From Molossus alvarezi (lineage: Eukaryota > Chordata > Mammalia > Chiroptera > Molossidae): a DNA stretch of 64,000 nt. The DNA is taken from NCBI GenBank assembly GCA_037176705.1, contig CM073886.1:2542001-2606000 (forward strand). Direction: 5' to 3'. Made by a program: the position numbers and the translations under genes. Positions 1 to 12,482 of the stretch are shown one piece after another (the first letter of the stretch is position 1; each line of letters opens with the position of its first letter). The notes beneath the pieces were generated by a model that did not search any database, was not told the origin of the DNA, and saw only the letters and a list, made by a program, of their open reading frames with translations.

Positions 1-950
1 GCACACACTCGTATGGGTGCGCGGATGCCCTCATTCCACACTCAGACGCGTGAAAACACAGGGCATCCTCACCACCACCACACCTCCCACCACACACAGA
101 AGCGCACGTCAGAGTCACCTGGGCGGCGGTCCAGTGTTTGAAGCCTGGGTGCTGGTTACGAGGGGTAAAGCAGGCGGGATCAGGGTTATCTCAGGGCGGG
201 CAGACGGAGAGTTCCCCAAACCGCGCTTATGGGGGCCACAACAGAATTCAGAAGAGACGTCTGTACGGGGTTTAAGACTGTGTGTGAGACAGAGGAAGGA
301 GAGATGTTTGCCAGGGCGTGTGGCAGCTGCTGACACTGAGCTGTGATGGCTCAGAGAAGCCTGAGACCCCTCTCTGCTCCTCGGCACCCCACCCCTATAA
401 CACCCAGTTTAGGGAGAAGGAACTAACTAGCTGGGCTATCCCAGCTTCTTCCAGGTTTCCCAAGTTGGAGGGGGCCCCTGCACCTTATGCTGAGCGAGGG
501 GCATGTGTCCAGTATTGCTAAGGGCCCCCCAGGCAGACTCCAAGGCACCCAGGACGGGGCAGTCTGCTCAGGGAGGGATCCACTGGGCCCGTTGGGTCTG
601 TGATGCACAGGGAGGCAGGGTCCCCAAAGGGACAGATTACTTCTGAGAGTCCTGTGGCCCCAGTGATATCTCAAGCCAAGTTAGATATTGAAATTTTGTT
701 CTGAACTCTGTTGTTTAAATGTGACTAATCCCAAACAAAAACTGTACTGTGATGGATGATAAATAAAGTGGTGTCATTGATAGCGGTTCAATAAATAATT
801 GTTCAAAAACCTATAGCTTGGATTTATCTACAGGCAACCAGATGGAGATGGAAATGGGCTGGGGAAGGGAGGGTATGGGATTTGACAAAGCTCCCCTGTG
901 CGTTCAGAGATCTCCCCACATTGTTGCAAACCACGGGTGGCACCTTGAGG
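1..950. other. Low-repeat sequence, possible 3' end of an unseen transcript
   Basis: No known repeat is recognised. Short open frames lack any protein-like pattern. The right part ends with an AATAAA at 762-767 followed by a GT-rich stretch, and a second AATAAA at 790-795, which would suit a transcript 3' end on the + strand. No upstream coding exon is visible. Confidence 0.4.
762..767 (+). promoter_or_regulatory. Candidate polyadenylation signal
   Basis: Exact AATAAA followed by GTGGTGTC within ten bases, the usual order of hexamer then GU-rich downstream element. A second AATAAA lies at 790-795. AT-rich DNA produces this hexamer by chance, so without transcript data it is only a candidate. 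Confidence 0.25.
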
Positions 951-954
951 GTTA

Positions 955-1315
955 GCACTGGCTGGTCCTCTGCCTGGAATGCTCTTTCTCCAGAGAGCCC
1001 GTAACCTGCTTCCTAACCTTCTTCGGGTCTTACGTATTGTCTCCTTCTCATTCAGATGTGCCCTAACAATCCTATTTAATTGAAATTTCCACTCCAAAGT
1101 GCTCATTTCCTCTGCCTCTCCCCTGCTTACTTTTTCTTGACAGGGCTTAGCCATCTTGCATACCATATACTATTTATTTAGTTTCTTACCTGTTTCCCCC
1201 CTTGAGGAGCAGACCCTGCTGTGTATTGTGCTTATGGCAGCATCACTGGCTTCCACACAGAGCCTGCATGTTGCAGACTCTCCATAACCTTTGACAAATG
1301 AAGGGCCCCAGCGCC
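955..1315 (+). repeat. L2 LINE fragment
   Basis: Begins with TGCCTGGAATGCTCTTTCTCC and continues with the CTTCAGATGT-type and TGAGGAGCAGACCCTG-type text of the L2 3' end, in sense orientation. It is old and diverged, without target duplications. Confidence 0.6.
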
Positions 1316-1540
1316 CACTGACATGCCGGGTGAGAATACAGGTTTATCTTTGCTTGTTTCAGCAGGCCACGTGGCATGCCATTAGGTTTGGGGGTGGGAC
1401 CCAACGTCAGATTCAGCACATGATTGTCTTATATGATTAGCCATTCTAAAAATGATGTGTGTGGATTCTGCAGCTATCATTAGCCTCTTTATAAAACTAG
1501 AAATTTGGCCAGGCAGAGTTACTGGGCTGCATGAGGACTC
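1310..1540. other. No recognisable feature
   Basis: Mixed-composition sequence between an L2 and a MIR piece. I see no repeat family, coding pattern or simple repeat. Confidence 0.5.
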
Positions 1541-1640
1541 TTAAAGAACTGTATTGTTCCTGAGCCTCCGTTTCCCCACCTGCAGAATGGGGATGACCAG
1601 AGACCCTTGTCCCAGGATGCTGAGCAAGGAGAGAGGCGTG
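1540..1640 (+). repeat. MIR SINE fragment
   Basis: Contains GAGCCTCCGTTTCCCCACC then GCAGAATGGGGATGA, the MIR segment that reads cctcagtttcctcatctgtaaaatgggga in the family. Confidence 0.6.
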
Positions 1641-2195
1641 GGGCTGCGGGTGCTTGCAGACTGCAGTTTGGAGAATGGGGACTAGCCCTGCATCTTCTGT
1701 CTGGCAGCCTGTTGAGACCCCGGTCCCCCAGGAAATGGATGGATGAGAACTTTAAGGTCCGAGGTCAGGCTTAGGTCCCAGGGAAGGGGAGGGATGAGTC
1801 AACATCAAAGGCTAACTTTGCCACCTGACTGGCTCTTTAGGACAATGGATGCTTGAGCTGACCACTGTGGTTGGCTACATTCATCCACTAATTCATTCTT
1901 TCAAAAGACTCTTACTGGGTATTTAAAGTGTTTATCAGGATAAATACAATTAAATACATAATTGCAGAGTTTGATGCAGAAATAAAAATATTTAAAAATT
2001 AAGAATTTCAATAGAAGAACATTAAGCCAAGTATCAAACCCTCCTAAATGTGGGGCCCTGGGTCACTTCACAGGCCACACCCCACGAAGTTGGTCCTGGT
2101 TAAGGTACAGAGCTGGGTGAGGGGTTCACATTAATTAGGGCTTATAGAAGAAAAGCTACGTCTAAACTCTCTTTATCCTTAACAATAGCACTGGG
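1640..2195. other. Mostly unassigned sequence with a possible L2 tail
   Basis: Around 1875-1935 the text resembles an inverted L2 3' end (TTCATCCACTAATTCATTC and a following TACTGGG). The rest, including AT-rich 1940-2040, shows nothing that I can name. Confidence 0.35.
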
Positions 2196-2345
2196 CAGAA
2201 AGGGCAGTGACAAGCCCCATTTGACATGTGAGAAAACCGAGTCACGGAGAAGTTTGGCAATTCCCCGAGGCCTCCAGCTGGAATTGGGGCCGGGCTGTCT
2301 GGCCTCCGGTTCTGGGCTGTAACCACTGGAGGAGCTAGTCTGGCT
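2195..2345 (-). repeat. MIR SINE
   Basis: Inverse-orientation MIR core: CCCCATTTGACATGTGAGAAAACCGAG is the diverged form of the family's cccattttacagatgaggaaactgag. It is followed by CCTCCAGCTGGAATTGGG and a CTGTCTGGCCTCC segment. Confidence 0.75.
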
Positions 2346-2634
2346 AAAAGACAAATATATGACACAAAACCATCACAGAATAGATTGTGCTTTTGAGTGA
2401 CACAAGGGTAGAAACTCATCTGCATTGTGCTCCCTCAGCACTGTGTCCCCACTGCCCAGGACAGCGCCAGGAAGGAGTCCAGAGTAAATCTAAATCAGTA
2501 AATGTGTAGGTACAGTGGACGAGGATAAAGAATACTAGAGGCAAGGACTGAAAACACAGACACCTATGAGCCTAGGCAGTAACTAACACCGTGTGGCAGA
2601 TGTTGTACATTCTTTCCTTCCATAAAGAAATATA
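2345..2634. other. No recognisable feature
   Basis: Unassigned sequence up to the target site of the following L1. Confidence 0.5.
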
Positions 2635-2644
2635 CTGTCTCCCA

Positions 2645-4534
2645 TTTACAACTGCATAAAAGACACACCTAGGAATTTTATCCAAGGAGATAAAAGACCT
2701 ATATTGAGAAAATTATAAGATTGAAGAGATAAATGAAAGAAAATACAAATAAATGGAAGTTTATGAATTGGAAGCATTAACATAATGAAAATATCCATAC
2801 TACCCAAAACAATATATAGATTCAAAGCAATTCCTATCAAAATATCAATGCATGTTTTACAGAACTAGAACAAATATTCCAAATATTTATATATAACCAC
2901 AAAGATCACAGATAGCCTTAGCAATCTTGAAAAAGAAGAATAAAGTTGGAGGTAACATGCTACCTGATATCAAACTATACAACAAGGCCATAGTAATCAA
3001 AGCAGCATGATACTAGCATAAAAAAGACACATAGATCAATAAAACTAAAAAGAGAGCCCCAAAATAAACCCACACCTATATGGTCAATTAACATATGACA
3101 AAGGAGGCAAGAACATACAATGGAGGTAAAGACAGTGTCTTCAATAAATGATTTTGGGAAAACTGGACAGAAACATGCAAAAAACATGAAACCAGACCGT
3201 CTTCTTATGGTATACACAAGAATAAACTCAGAATGAATTAAAGACTTAAATGTTAGACCTGAAACCATAAAACTCTAAGAAGAAAACATAGACAGTAAAC
3301 TCTCTGACATTGCTCTCAGTAATATTTTTTCTAATGTATCTCTTTGGGCTACAGAAACAAAAGAAAAAGTAAACAAATGGGACTACATTAACTAAAAAGG
3401 TTTTGCACAGCAAAAGAAGCCATCAACAAAACCGAAAAACATTACTGAATGGGAGAAGATATTTGCCAGTGATGAATCTGATAAGAAGTTAATACCCAAA
3501 ATTTATAACGAATGTCTGCAACTTAACACCAACAAACAAACAATCCAATTAAAAAATGAGCAGAGGATCTCCCGAATAGATACTTATCCGAAGAGGACAT
3601 ACAGATGGCCAGTAGATATATAAAAAGATTCTCAGTGTCACTATTCATCAGAGAAAGGCAAATTAAAACCACAATGAGATAAGTATGATCCAACACCTGT
3701 CAGAATGGCTGTCATCAATAAATCAGCAAACAAGTGCTGGCGAGGCTGGAGAAAAGGGAAGCCTCGTGCACTGCTGGTGGAAATGCAGATGGTGCAGCCA
3801 CTGTGGAAAGCAAAACGATGTTACCTCAAAAAAATAAAAAATGGAACTGCCTTAGGACCCTGAAATTCCACTTTTGGGTATATTTTTGAAGAAACCCAAA
3901 ACACTAATTTAAAAGAGCATATGCACCCCTGTGTTCACTGCAGCATCATTTACAATAGCCAAGATGTGGAAGCAGCCCAAGTGCCCATCAGAAGACAAGT
4001 GATAAAAAAGCTATGGCACATTTACACAATGAAATATTACTCAGTTGTAAAAAGAATGAAATCTGGTAAGATTTGCAATATCATGGATAAACCTAGGGGG
4101 TATTATGATAAGTTAAATAAGTCAGAGAAAGACAAATACTGAATGCCATATGATTTCACTCATATAAGCAATCTAAAGAATAAAATAAATGAACAAACAA
4201 AACAAAAACAGACTCACAGGTACAGAGAATAGTCTGATGGTTGCCAGATAGGAGGGGGTGTAGGGTTTTAGGTGAAAAAAAGTGAGAGAATAAGTAGTAC
4301 AAAGTGGTAGTTACATAATAGTCACAGGGATGTAGAGAACATAGGAAATACAGTCAATAATACGTGATAGCTACGTATGTGCCAGGAGGGCACTAGACTT
4401 ATCAGCATGACTGCTTTGTAAATTATATGAATGTCTAATCCCTACACTGTGCACCTGAAGCTAGTACAAAATAATATTTAATGTCAACTGTAACTGAAAT
4501 ACAAAGATAAAAATAAAATTACAAAAAAAACATT
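2645..4534 (+). mobile_element. L1 LINE, 5'-truncated (L1MA-like)
   Basis: Starts inside ORF2 and runs through the 3' UTR to an A-rich tail. The 3' UTR text GTGCACCTGAAGCTAGTACA and GTCAACTGTAACTGAAATAC is typical of L1MA-group tails. CTGTCTCC occurs at both edges (2635-2642 and 4535-4542), a worn target-site duplication. Many substitutions and stops show an old, dead copy. Confidence 0.85.
2660..4142 (+). pseudogene. L1 ORF2 C-terminal remnant
   Basis: Broken frames encode the part of ORF2p downstream of the reverse transcriptase, including text resembling the KCWRGWRKGKP and IAKMWKQPKCP patterns of the L1 ORF2 C-terminus. The longest piece (3921-4142) ends with the KLNKSEKDKY-type motif found near the ORF2 end. 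There is no start, and there are several stops and frameshifts. The family's protein combines endonuclease and reverse transcriptase, neither of which is present here. Confidence 0.75.
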
Positions 4535-4542
4535 CTGTCTCC

Positions 4543-5005
4543 TCCAATTTTTCTAGAAACCGTTGGCCCTCTAGCTTTCATTTTCCATTCTGAGAGAGGA
4601 CAGGCTGAAGGAATAATTCTTTAAGAGAACAGCAGCAGGAATGTGACATGAACTGTAACGGACACTGTACTTAGCCTTGGGAGCAGTAGGAAGTGGTGAG
4701 GACTGACACACCTGAGGTGTGGGCCAGCCACTTGACTGTGTATAGAGTTTTACAAAGTTGACATGGATGCTTTCCTGGATCTTAAGTGCACGAGACAGGC
4801 AGGGATCAATCCATCTGAGGTACACATGGTTATAAATCTTGGTAAGTGCAATAAAGGAAAAGTCAAAGGAAAAACCACGTCCCAGAGAGATCTGATGTGG
4901 TCTGGCAATCAGGAAAGGCTTTTCTGAGGAAGCAATATTTGAACCTAAGATAAGAGGTCAAGAATGAGTGAAGAAGTGGGAGGGTAAAAGACAGTTGAAG
5001 AACCA
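4543..5005. other. No recognisable feature
   Basis: Unassigned sequence. Part of 4900-4990 (AAGCAATATTTGAACCTAAG) may belong to the ancient repeat that follows. Confidence 0.4.
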
Positions 5006-5009
5006 GAAG

Positions 5010-5285
5010 ACCAGGAAGGCTGGAGTGGGCGGGTACATGGAGCTGGATGCAGTTGGAGGGTGGGAAGGGGTCCCATAGGCTGTGCCGAGTCTTGTCTTTA
5101 TCACTGGTTTCAAGCAGGGAAGTGCTGTGACTAGACTTTCAGTTTAAAACATTTGCTTTTTCGGGGAGGTGGAGTATTGATGGATGGAGGTGAGAAGACA
5201 AGTCATGAGGCTGTTGAATTAGGCATATGAGAAATGACGGTAACCTGGGCTACAGTGCAACTAATGATGGAGTGGACTGTGTTCC
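5010..5285 (+). repeat. Ancient interspersed repeat, family not named
   Basis: Carries AGGCTGTTGAATTAGGCATATGAGAAATGA and, earlier, GGAAGTGCTGTGACTAGACTTTCAG. Both are diverged versions of text recurring in mammalian genomes and shared with 43175-43420 and 49690-49945 in this window. I recognise the text but cannot assign a family name with confidence. Confidence 0.45.
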
Positions 5286-5299
5286 AGAAGGTAGGAGAG

Positions 5300-5425
5300 T
5301 GAGTGCATAAAGGAGGTGGAGGGAGAAGGGGAGGGAGAGAGAGGCAGAGAAATTGAGCAAAAAAGAAAAAAAAGACAGAGATGTGGAGTTAGAGGCAGAG
5401 AGACAACAGACAGATGATTGGACAG
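5300..5425. repeat. Purine-rich (GA/AG) stretch
   Basis: Nearly pure A and G on the + strand with irregular GGAGGGAGA and AGAGGCAGAG units. No regular period. Confidence 0.6.
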
Positions 5426-6047
5426 AGGGATGGGTAGTGAGGAAGAGAAACACAGTGACTTGGACTGAGATTGTTCTGGGTGGAGGGCTGGAGAGATGGA
5501 GCTTGGAGCACCCTGGGACCACTCTGCAGACCCACCCTGTGACTTAACCTCTCCACAGAGTGTGACTTGGACTTTGGTGTCCTCTCAGTTTTCTGTACTC
5601 CTCTAAAGGGTCACTTCATTCTCCAAGCCTTTCCTACCCTGCATGTCCCTGCCACAGATTCTCCTTTTCTATACCACTTACCACATGGTGTCACCACTGA
5701 GGGGCTCTCTGTTACCTGCTCTTCCTGGATTCAGATCACGTGGCAGGCAAGGTAAGTTTCCTTCCTCTGTGCATCCTCAGGGCAGGGCCTGCTTGCAGGG
5801 TAGGTGGTGAATCCTTGAGCCAAGACCTGCGTGTAAATGCAGGCAACCTTAATGATTGTGTTTTCGCCAGAACTCTTGTTATCAATACTGATAAAATAAA
5901 AGCTCAAAATAGTTGAATTTTTAAAAAAGCAATGTGTTTACTTCTATAACTGAAAAGTACATGCAGACGTCTGCTGGATTTTAGTTTATGTCTGCTATGT
6001 CAAAGAGCGAAGGTCCCTGTACTTGGTCTTTAGTGGGCTCTTTGCTT
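5425..6047. other. No recognisable feature
   Basis: Unassigned sequence between the purine run and the next SINE. Confidence 0.45.
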
Positions 6048-6058
6048 TGGATTACCTG

Positions 6059-6064
<6 letters not shown>

Positions 6065-6093
<29 letters not shown>

Positions 6094-6330
6094 CCTCACC
6101 TGAGGATATTTTTCCATTTTTTGTACCGATAGAGTGGGAGGGAGAGAGAGGAAGGGAGAGAGAGAGAGAAACATCGACGTGAAGGGACACATCGAGTGGC
6201 TGCCACCTGCACGACCAACCAGGGCCGGGGACAAACTGCAACCGAAGTACGTGCCCTTAGCGGGAACCGAACCCGGGTCTCTCCGGACCGCAGGCCGAAT
6301 CTCTAACCGCTGAGCCAAACTGGCCAGGGC
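6065..6330 (-). mobile_element. VES-type SINE, hairpin-tailed class
   Basis: Read on the - strand: tRNA-like head (GCCAGTTTGGCTCAGCGG A-box region, GGGTTCGGTTCC B box), CT-rich middle, then a near-palindrome ATCCTCA-CC-TGAGGAT (6092-6107) and an A tail seen here as a T run. TGGATTACCTGCATTTT lies on both sides (6048-6064 and 6331-6347). That 17-bp target duplication indicates L1-mediated insertion and a fairly recent copy. Confidence 0.92.
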
Positions 6331-6599
6331 TGGATTACCTGCATTTTAAAAATATTTTGTTGTTGTTGAGAGTATTACAAATGGCTCCCATTTCCCCCCT
6401 TTGTCCCCCTCCACCCTGGCCTTCACACACTATTATCTGTGTCCATGGGTTATGCATAAATGCATATAAATTCTTTGGTTATTTTTTCCCCACCACCCTC
6501 TAACCTTCCCTCTGAGATCTGTCAGTTTGTGCCATGCCTTTGGACATATTTTGTTCATTAGATTCCACAAATAAGTGAAATCATATGATGCTTATCTTT

Positions 6600-9500
6600 C
6601 TCTGGATGGCTTATTTCGCTTAGTGGAATACTGCCCAGGTCCCTCCATGTCGCCTCAAAGGGTAAGAGAGATCTTTCTTCTTCATAGCTACATAGTATTC
6701 CACTGTGTAAATGTGCCACCGCTTTTTTTTTATCCACTTAATCTACTGATGGACACTTGGGCTATTTCCAGATCTTAGCTATTGTAAATAGAGCTTCTAT
6801 GAACATAGGGGTGCATTAATTAGTGTTTCAGGATTCTTAGGATATAATCTTAGGAGTGAGATCACTGGGTTAAAGGGCAATTCGATTTTTAATTTTTTGA
6901 TAAAATTCCATACTGTTTTCCACAGTGGCTACACCAGTCTGCATTCCCTTTTCTCCACTGCCTCCCAACACTTGTTTGTTGATTTGTTGATGGCAGCCGT
7001 TCTGACAGGTGTGAGGTGGTATCTCATTGCCATTTTAATTTGCATCTCTCTGCTGATTAGTGGCATTGAGCACTTTTTTCACATGTCTCTTGACATTCTG
7101 TATGTCCTGTTTGGAGAAGTGTCTATTTAGGCTGATTTTTTAGTTGGATTGTTTGTATTTCTTTTGTTGAATTGTATGAGTATTTTATATATTTTGGAAA
7201 TTAACCTCTTATCCGACGTATCATTAGTAAATATTTTTTCCCATATAGTGGGTTCCCTTTTCATTTTGAGGATGGTTTCTTTTGTTGTGCAGAAACTTTT
7301 AATTTGAAGTAGTGCCATTTGTTTATTTTTCTTTTGTTTCTTTTGCCCTAGGAGATGTATCTATGAAAATTCTGCTACACCAGATAACTAAGTTTTCAGG
7401 CCTATGTTTTCTTCTAAGATTTTTATGGCTTCACTATTTACAGTTGAGTCTTTTATCCATTTTGAGATTATTTTTGTATATGATATACTCCGGTGGTCTA
7501 GTCTAGTTTCTTTCTTTTTTGGGGGGTGGGAGGTGTACCTGTACAATTTTATTTATTGAAGAGACTATCTTTGATCCACTGTATGTTCTTGCCTTCCTTA
7601 TCAAACTTTAATTGAGTGGAATGGTGTGTGTTGTGTGTTGATTTCTGGGCTCTCTGTTCTGTTCCATTGATCTACATGCCTGTTCTTGTGCCAGTACCAG
7701 ACTGCTTTGATTGCAATGGCTTTGTAGTTTAATTTCATATCCATTATTATGGTCCCTCCAACTTTGTTCTTCTTTTTTATGATTGCTGTGGCTATTTGGT
7801 GTATTTTTGGGTTCCATATAAATTTTTGGATGATTTGTTCTAGATGTGTGAAATACACCATTGGTATTTTAATAGGGATTGCATTGAATCTATAGATTGC
7901 TTTGAGTAGTATAGGCATTTGAATAAGGTTAATTCTTCCAATCCATGAACACAGAATATGCTTCCACTTGTTTGTGTCTTTCTCTATTTCTTTCTTCAAT
8001 GTCCTGTAGTTTTCTTAGTACAGGTCTTTAACTGACTTGGTTAAATTTATTCCTAGGTATCTTATTTTATTTGTTGCAATGGTAAAAGAGATTGTTTTCT
8101 TAGTTTCTCTTTCAGAGAGATTATTGATGTATAAAAAAAGGCATTGATTTAGATGTTAATTTTGTGTCTTGCTACTTGGCGGAATTTATTTATTAGATCT
8201 AGTAGTTTTTTTGGTGGGTTCTTTAGGGTTTTCCCTAAAGAATTGTACATACAATATTACGTCATTTGTGAATTGACAGTTTTACTTCCTTTTTTCCAAT
8301 TTTGATGTCTTTTATTTTTTATTCTTGTCTGAGTGCTGTGGCTAAGACTTCTAGTACTAAGTTGAATAAGAGTGGTGAAAGTGGATATCCCTGTCTTGTT
8401 CCCATTTTTAGGGAAAACACGTTTAGTTTTTGCCCATTGAGTATGATGTTGATTTTAGGTTTGTCATATATGGCCTTTATTATTTTGAGGTATGATCTAT
8501 CTATTCCAAGTTAGCAGAGTTTTTATAAAAAATGGGTGCTGGATATTGTTGAATGCTTTTCCTGTATCTATTGATAGGATCGTGTGATTTTTATCTTTCA
8601 TTTTGTTAATGTGCTATATAACATTTATTAAATTGCAAACACTGTACCAGCTTGCATCCCAGAAATAAATCCCACTTGGGCATAGTATATGATCATTTTA
8701 ATGTATTGCTGGATTGTATTTGCTAATATTTTGTTGAAGATTTTAGTATCTATATTCATCAGGGATATCAGCCTATAATTTTCTTTCTTTGTGGTGTCTT
8801 TACCTGGTTTGGAATTAGGGTAATGCTGGCCTCTTAAAAAGATCTTGGAAGTCTTCCTTCCTCTTGAATTTTTTGGAATAGTTTGAGGAGGATAGGTGTT
8901 TGTTCTATTTTGAATGTTTCATAAAATTTCCCTGTGAAGCTGTTCAGAATAGGTCTTTTGTTTACTGGTAGTTTATGCATTACTTCTTCAATTTCTTTAG
9001 TTGTTATTGGTCTATTTAGGTTTTCTGATTCTTTCTGATTAGTTTTGGAAGAGTGTATATTTCTAGGAATTTTCCCAGGTTGTCCAGTTTGTTAGCATAT
9101 AGTTGTTCATAATATTTTCTTACAATCCTTTGTATTTGTGTGGTGTCAGTTGTTTCTTCACCTCTTTTATTTCTGATTTTATTTATTTGGGTCTTCTCTT
9201 TTTGTTTCTTGGTGAGTCTGGCTAACGGTTCACCAATCTTGCTTATCTTTTTCAAAGTAGCAGCTCTTGGTTTCACTGACTTTTTAAATTTTTTGTTAGT
9301 TAGTTTGTTTGTTTTTTTGGTCTATATGTCATTTATTTCCAGTCTGATCTTTATGATTTTCTTCCTTCTGTTTACTGTGGGCTCTTCTCGTTCTTTTTCT
9401 AATTCTTTTAGTTGTAAGTTTAGATAGTTTATCAGAGATTTTTTCTTGTTTCCTGAGATAGGTCTGTAGTGCTATGAACTTTCCCCTCAGGACTGCTTAT

Positions 9501-10720
9501 TTGTGTCCATAGAATTTGGGTTAATGTGTGTTCATTTTCATTGGTTTCAAGAAAGTTTTATTTCTTCCTTGATCTCATTAGTAACCCATTCATTGTTTAA
9601 TAACATCCTATTTAGCCTCCATGTGTTTGAATGCTTTTGTGTGTTTGCATTTTAGTTGATTTCTAGTTTCATGCCATTGTGATCCAAGAAGATGCTTGAT
9701 ATTATTTCTTTATTTAAAAAAATATGTTTTTATTGATATTTTTTAAAGAGAGAGGAAGGGAGAGAGAGATAAGAACATCAATGTGAGAGAGAAAAATCTA
9801 TTGGCTGTCTCCTGCATGCCCCCTACTGGAGATCGACCCCACAACCTGGGCATGTGCCCTGACTGGGACTGGAACCAGGACCTCTCAGTCCATAGAGAGG
9901 TGCTTAATCCACTGAGCCACACCAGTTGGGAACTTAACATTTTTTCAATCTTCTTGAATTTATAGAGACTTATTTTGTGTCACAACACGTGGTCTATCTG
10001 TGAGAATATTCTGTGTGCACTTGAGAAGAATGTATATTCTTCTGCTTTGGGGTGAAATGTTCTGTAAATGTCAATTAAATTAATATGATCTAGTGTGTCA
10101 TTTATGATCATTGTTTCCATGTTGATTATTTTTTCCTGGAAGATATATCCTGTGATTTCATTGGGGTGTCAAAGTTTTATACTATGACTATATTGCTGTT
10201 GATCTCTCCCCTAAAGTCCTCCAAGATCTTTTAAAAAATATATTTAGGTGCTCCTGTATTGGGTGCATATATTTTTACGAAGGTTATAGTCTCTCATTGC
10301 ATTTATTTTTTTAGTATTATGTAGTGGCCTTCTTTGTCTCTTGTTATGGCCTTTGCTTTGAAGTCTACTTTGTCAAATATAAGTATTGCTACCCCTGCTT
10401 TTTTCTCTTTCCATTACCATTGAAATTTTATTCCATTCCTTCAACTTCATCCTCTCTGAATCTTTTGTGCTGAGGTGGGTCTCTTATAGACAGCATATAT
10501 ATAGGTCATGTTTTCTTATCCATTCAACTAACCTATGTCTTTTGATTGGAGCATTTAATCCATTTACATTTAAGGTTATTATTAAAATGTACTTATCTAT
10601 TGCCACTTTAATTTATTATGCCTATATTTCTCTATATATAAATTTCTTCTTCTTACAGCAGTTCCTTTCACATTTCTTGCATTGCAGGTTTGGTGGCAAT
10701 AAACTTCTTTAGCCTTGTTT
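6600..10720 (-). pseudogene. L1-B ORF2 remnant (endonuclease-RT)
   Basis: The frame is broken many times. Recognisable pieces are the endonuclease-start region (10386-10712 antisense), a linker with [20 protein letters not shown] (9016-9276), and the thumb region at 7601-7999 with [28 protein letters not shown] interrupts the endonuclease half at 9717-9931. A short loss near 7135 removes part of the C-terminal region. No function is possible. Confidence 0.8.
9717..9931 (-). mobile_element. VES-type SINE, plain long class
   Basis: Inverted SINE inside L1-B ORF2. It ends right with GAGCCACACCAGTTGGGA (tRNA-like head), has a GACCTCTCAGTCCATAGAGA anticodon-side segment and GACCCCACAACCTGGGCATG, and starts left with the A/T tail ATGTTTTTATTGATATT. 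It lacks the TCCTCA..TGAGGA terminal hairpin of the copy at 6065. Confidence 0.88.
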
Positions 10721-10744
10721 TTTTCCTCTGGTAAGCTCTTTAAT

Positions 10745-10799
10745 TCACTTCAATTTTGAATGATAGTCTTGCTGGATAGAGTAGTCTTGGTTTTATTTT

Positions 10800-10839
<40 letters not shown>

Positions 10840-11740
10840 TTTTTGGTATGTGCCCCTAGCAGGAACCAAACCTGGGACTCTCTGGTCTGCAGGCTGATGC
10901 TTCAACCGCTGAGCCAAACTGGCCAGGGCAAGTAGTCTTGATTTTAGATCATTGCTTCTTATCACTTTAAATACTTTATGCCATTCCCTTCTACCCTATA
11001 GTATTTCTGTTGAGAAATCAACTGACAGCCTTATAGGAGTCCCCTAGTAGGCCCCTGACCATCTTTCTCTTGCTGTTCTTAATATTCTTTCTTTGTCTTT
11101 AACATTTGCCATTTTAATTATGATTATGTGTCTTGAAGTGGTTCTTTTTGGGTTCACCTTGACTGGTACTCTCTGTGCTCCCTTAACTTGTGTGACTTTT
11201 ATCTTCATCAGGTGAGGGAAATTTTCTGTCATTATTTCTTCAAACAGGTTCTCTTATCCTTGCTCATTGTTCTTTCCTTCTGGTACCCTTATGATGTGGA
11301 TGTTGTTCCATTTCATATTGTCCCAAAGTTTTCTTTAACTGTGTTCACCCATTTGAAGTTTTTTTTTTTTCTCCTCTGATTGAGTAGTTTTCTATCTTGT
11401 CTTCTAATCCACTTATTCAGTCCTCTGCTTCATTGAGCTTGCTTTTAATTCCTTCCAGTGTATTCTTGATGTCAGATAAAGTATTCTTTATTTCTGCCTT
11501 GTTCTTATTCATAGTTTCTATGTCTTATTCATGCTAATGTAATTCTTACTTAGTTTTTTGTAGTTCTTGTTGAGTTCATTGTTCTCACTAACTTCCTGGT
11601 GCAACTTTATAACCATTACTCTGAACTCTATGTCTAATAACTTGCCTACCTTCATCTTGTAGTTCTTTTGTTGGCAATTCCTCCTTTTCTTTAATTTGAG
11701 TGTTGTTTCCTTGTCTCCCCATTTTAGTTGTCTTATTTTG
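10745..11740 (-). pseudogene. L1-B ORF1 remnant
   Basis: The piece at 11044-11232 encodes RVPVKVNPKRTTSRHIIIIK, matching the RNA-binding domain of L1 ORF1p (NPKR..PRHIIIK motif). Sequence to 11550 corresponds to the coiled-coil part. A short SINE sits in the C-terminal region. ORF1p normally forms an RNA-chaperone trimer; this copy has stops in every frame. Confidence 0.75.
10796..10930 (-). mobile_element. VES-type SINE, tRNA-head-only class, with (TTTA)n tail
   Basis: Only about 75 bp of body: head GCCCTGGCCAGTTTGGCTCA through GGTTTGGTTCC to AGGGGCACATACC on the - strand, then directly the tail, expanded here as (TTTA)n at about 10797-10843. Flanked by AGTAGTCTTGGTTTTA (10780-10795) and AGTAGTCTTGATTTTA (10931-10946), one mismatch in 16. 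Confidence 0.88.
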
Positions 11741-12009
11741 TTTGTTGCTATCTATTAGATATACTTGCTATATCTCCCAGTCATTGTGGGGTGACCTTTT
11801 GTAGTAACAGTCCTGTGAGACCCAGTGGTGCAGTTTCCTTGTACTACTGAGCTCTATGCTCTAAGTGTGACCTTCTTGTGGGTTATCAGGGTTCTCCTAT
11901 TGTAATTGGATTGTGATTGTTGTTGTCCAATTTGCAGGTTGGCTCACCTCTCAGGCTGGCTGGCTGTGAGGCTCAGCCACAAGCATATCCTGCAAGTTGT
12001 ACAGGTGCT

Positions 12010-12450
12010 GATAGGTCAAAACAAAAACAAACAACCACACAGGAAATGAACAGGAACATACAAAAGATCCCCATAACAACATCAAAAACAACCACAAAGA
12101 AAGAGAATTAGGAAAGAGAAAAGAGAACACAAGTAATAAACAAAAAGAGAGAGAGATAATATTGCTAATAGTAAAATAAAAAATAATAAAGACTAATGGG
12201 ATAAAAAAGATTCTAAAAGGCAAGAAGGAAGAGCTAAAAATAAGAGTAAAAAGTAGGAAAAGGAAAATGTTAAAGAGAGAGAGAAATAGAGAGAGAAGAA
12301 GAAGACAGAAATAAAAAATATTATGTGAAGGTAAAATGAAGAGAGAGAAAGATAATATGAAAGAAAGAATAGGAAAGAAGAAAGAACAGAAATAGAGTTA
12401 AAAAAAAAAAGGCCAATAATAGATATGAAAGAAATAAGGGAACAAAGAGC

Positions 12451-12482
<32 letters not shown>

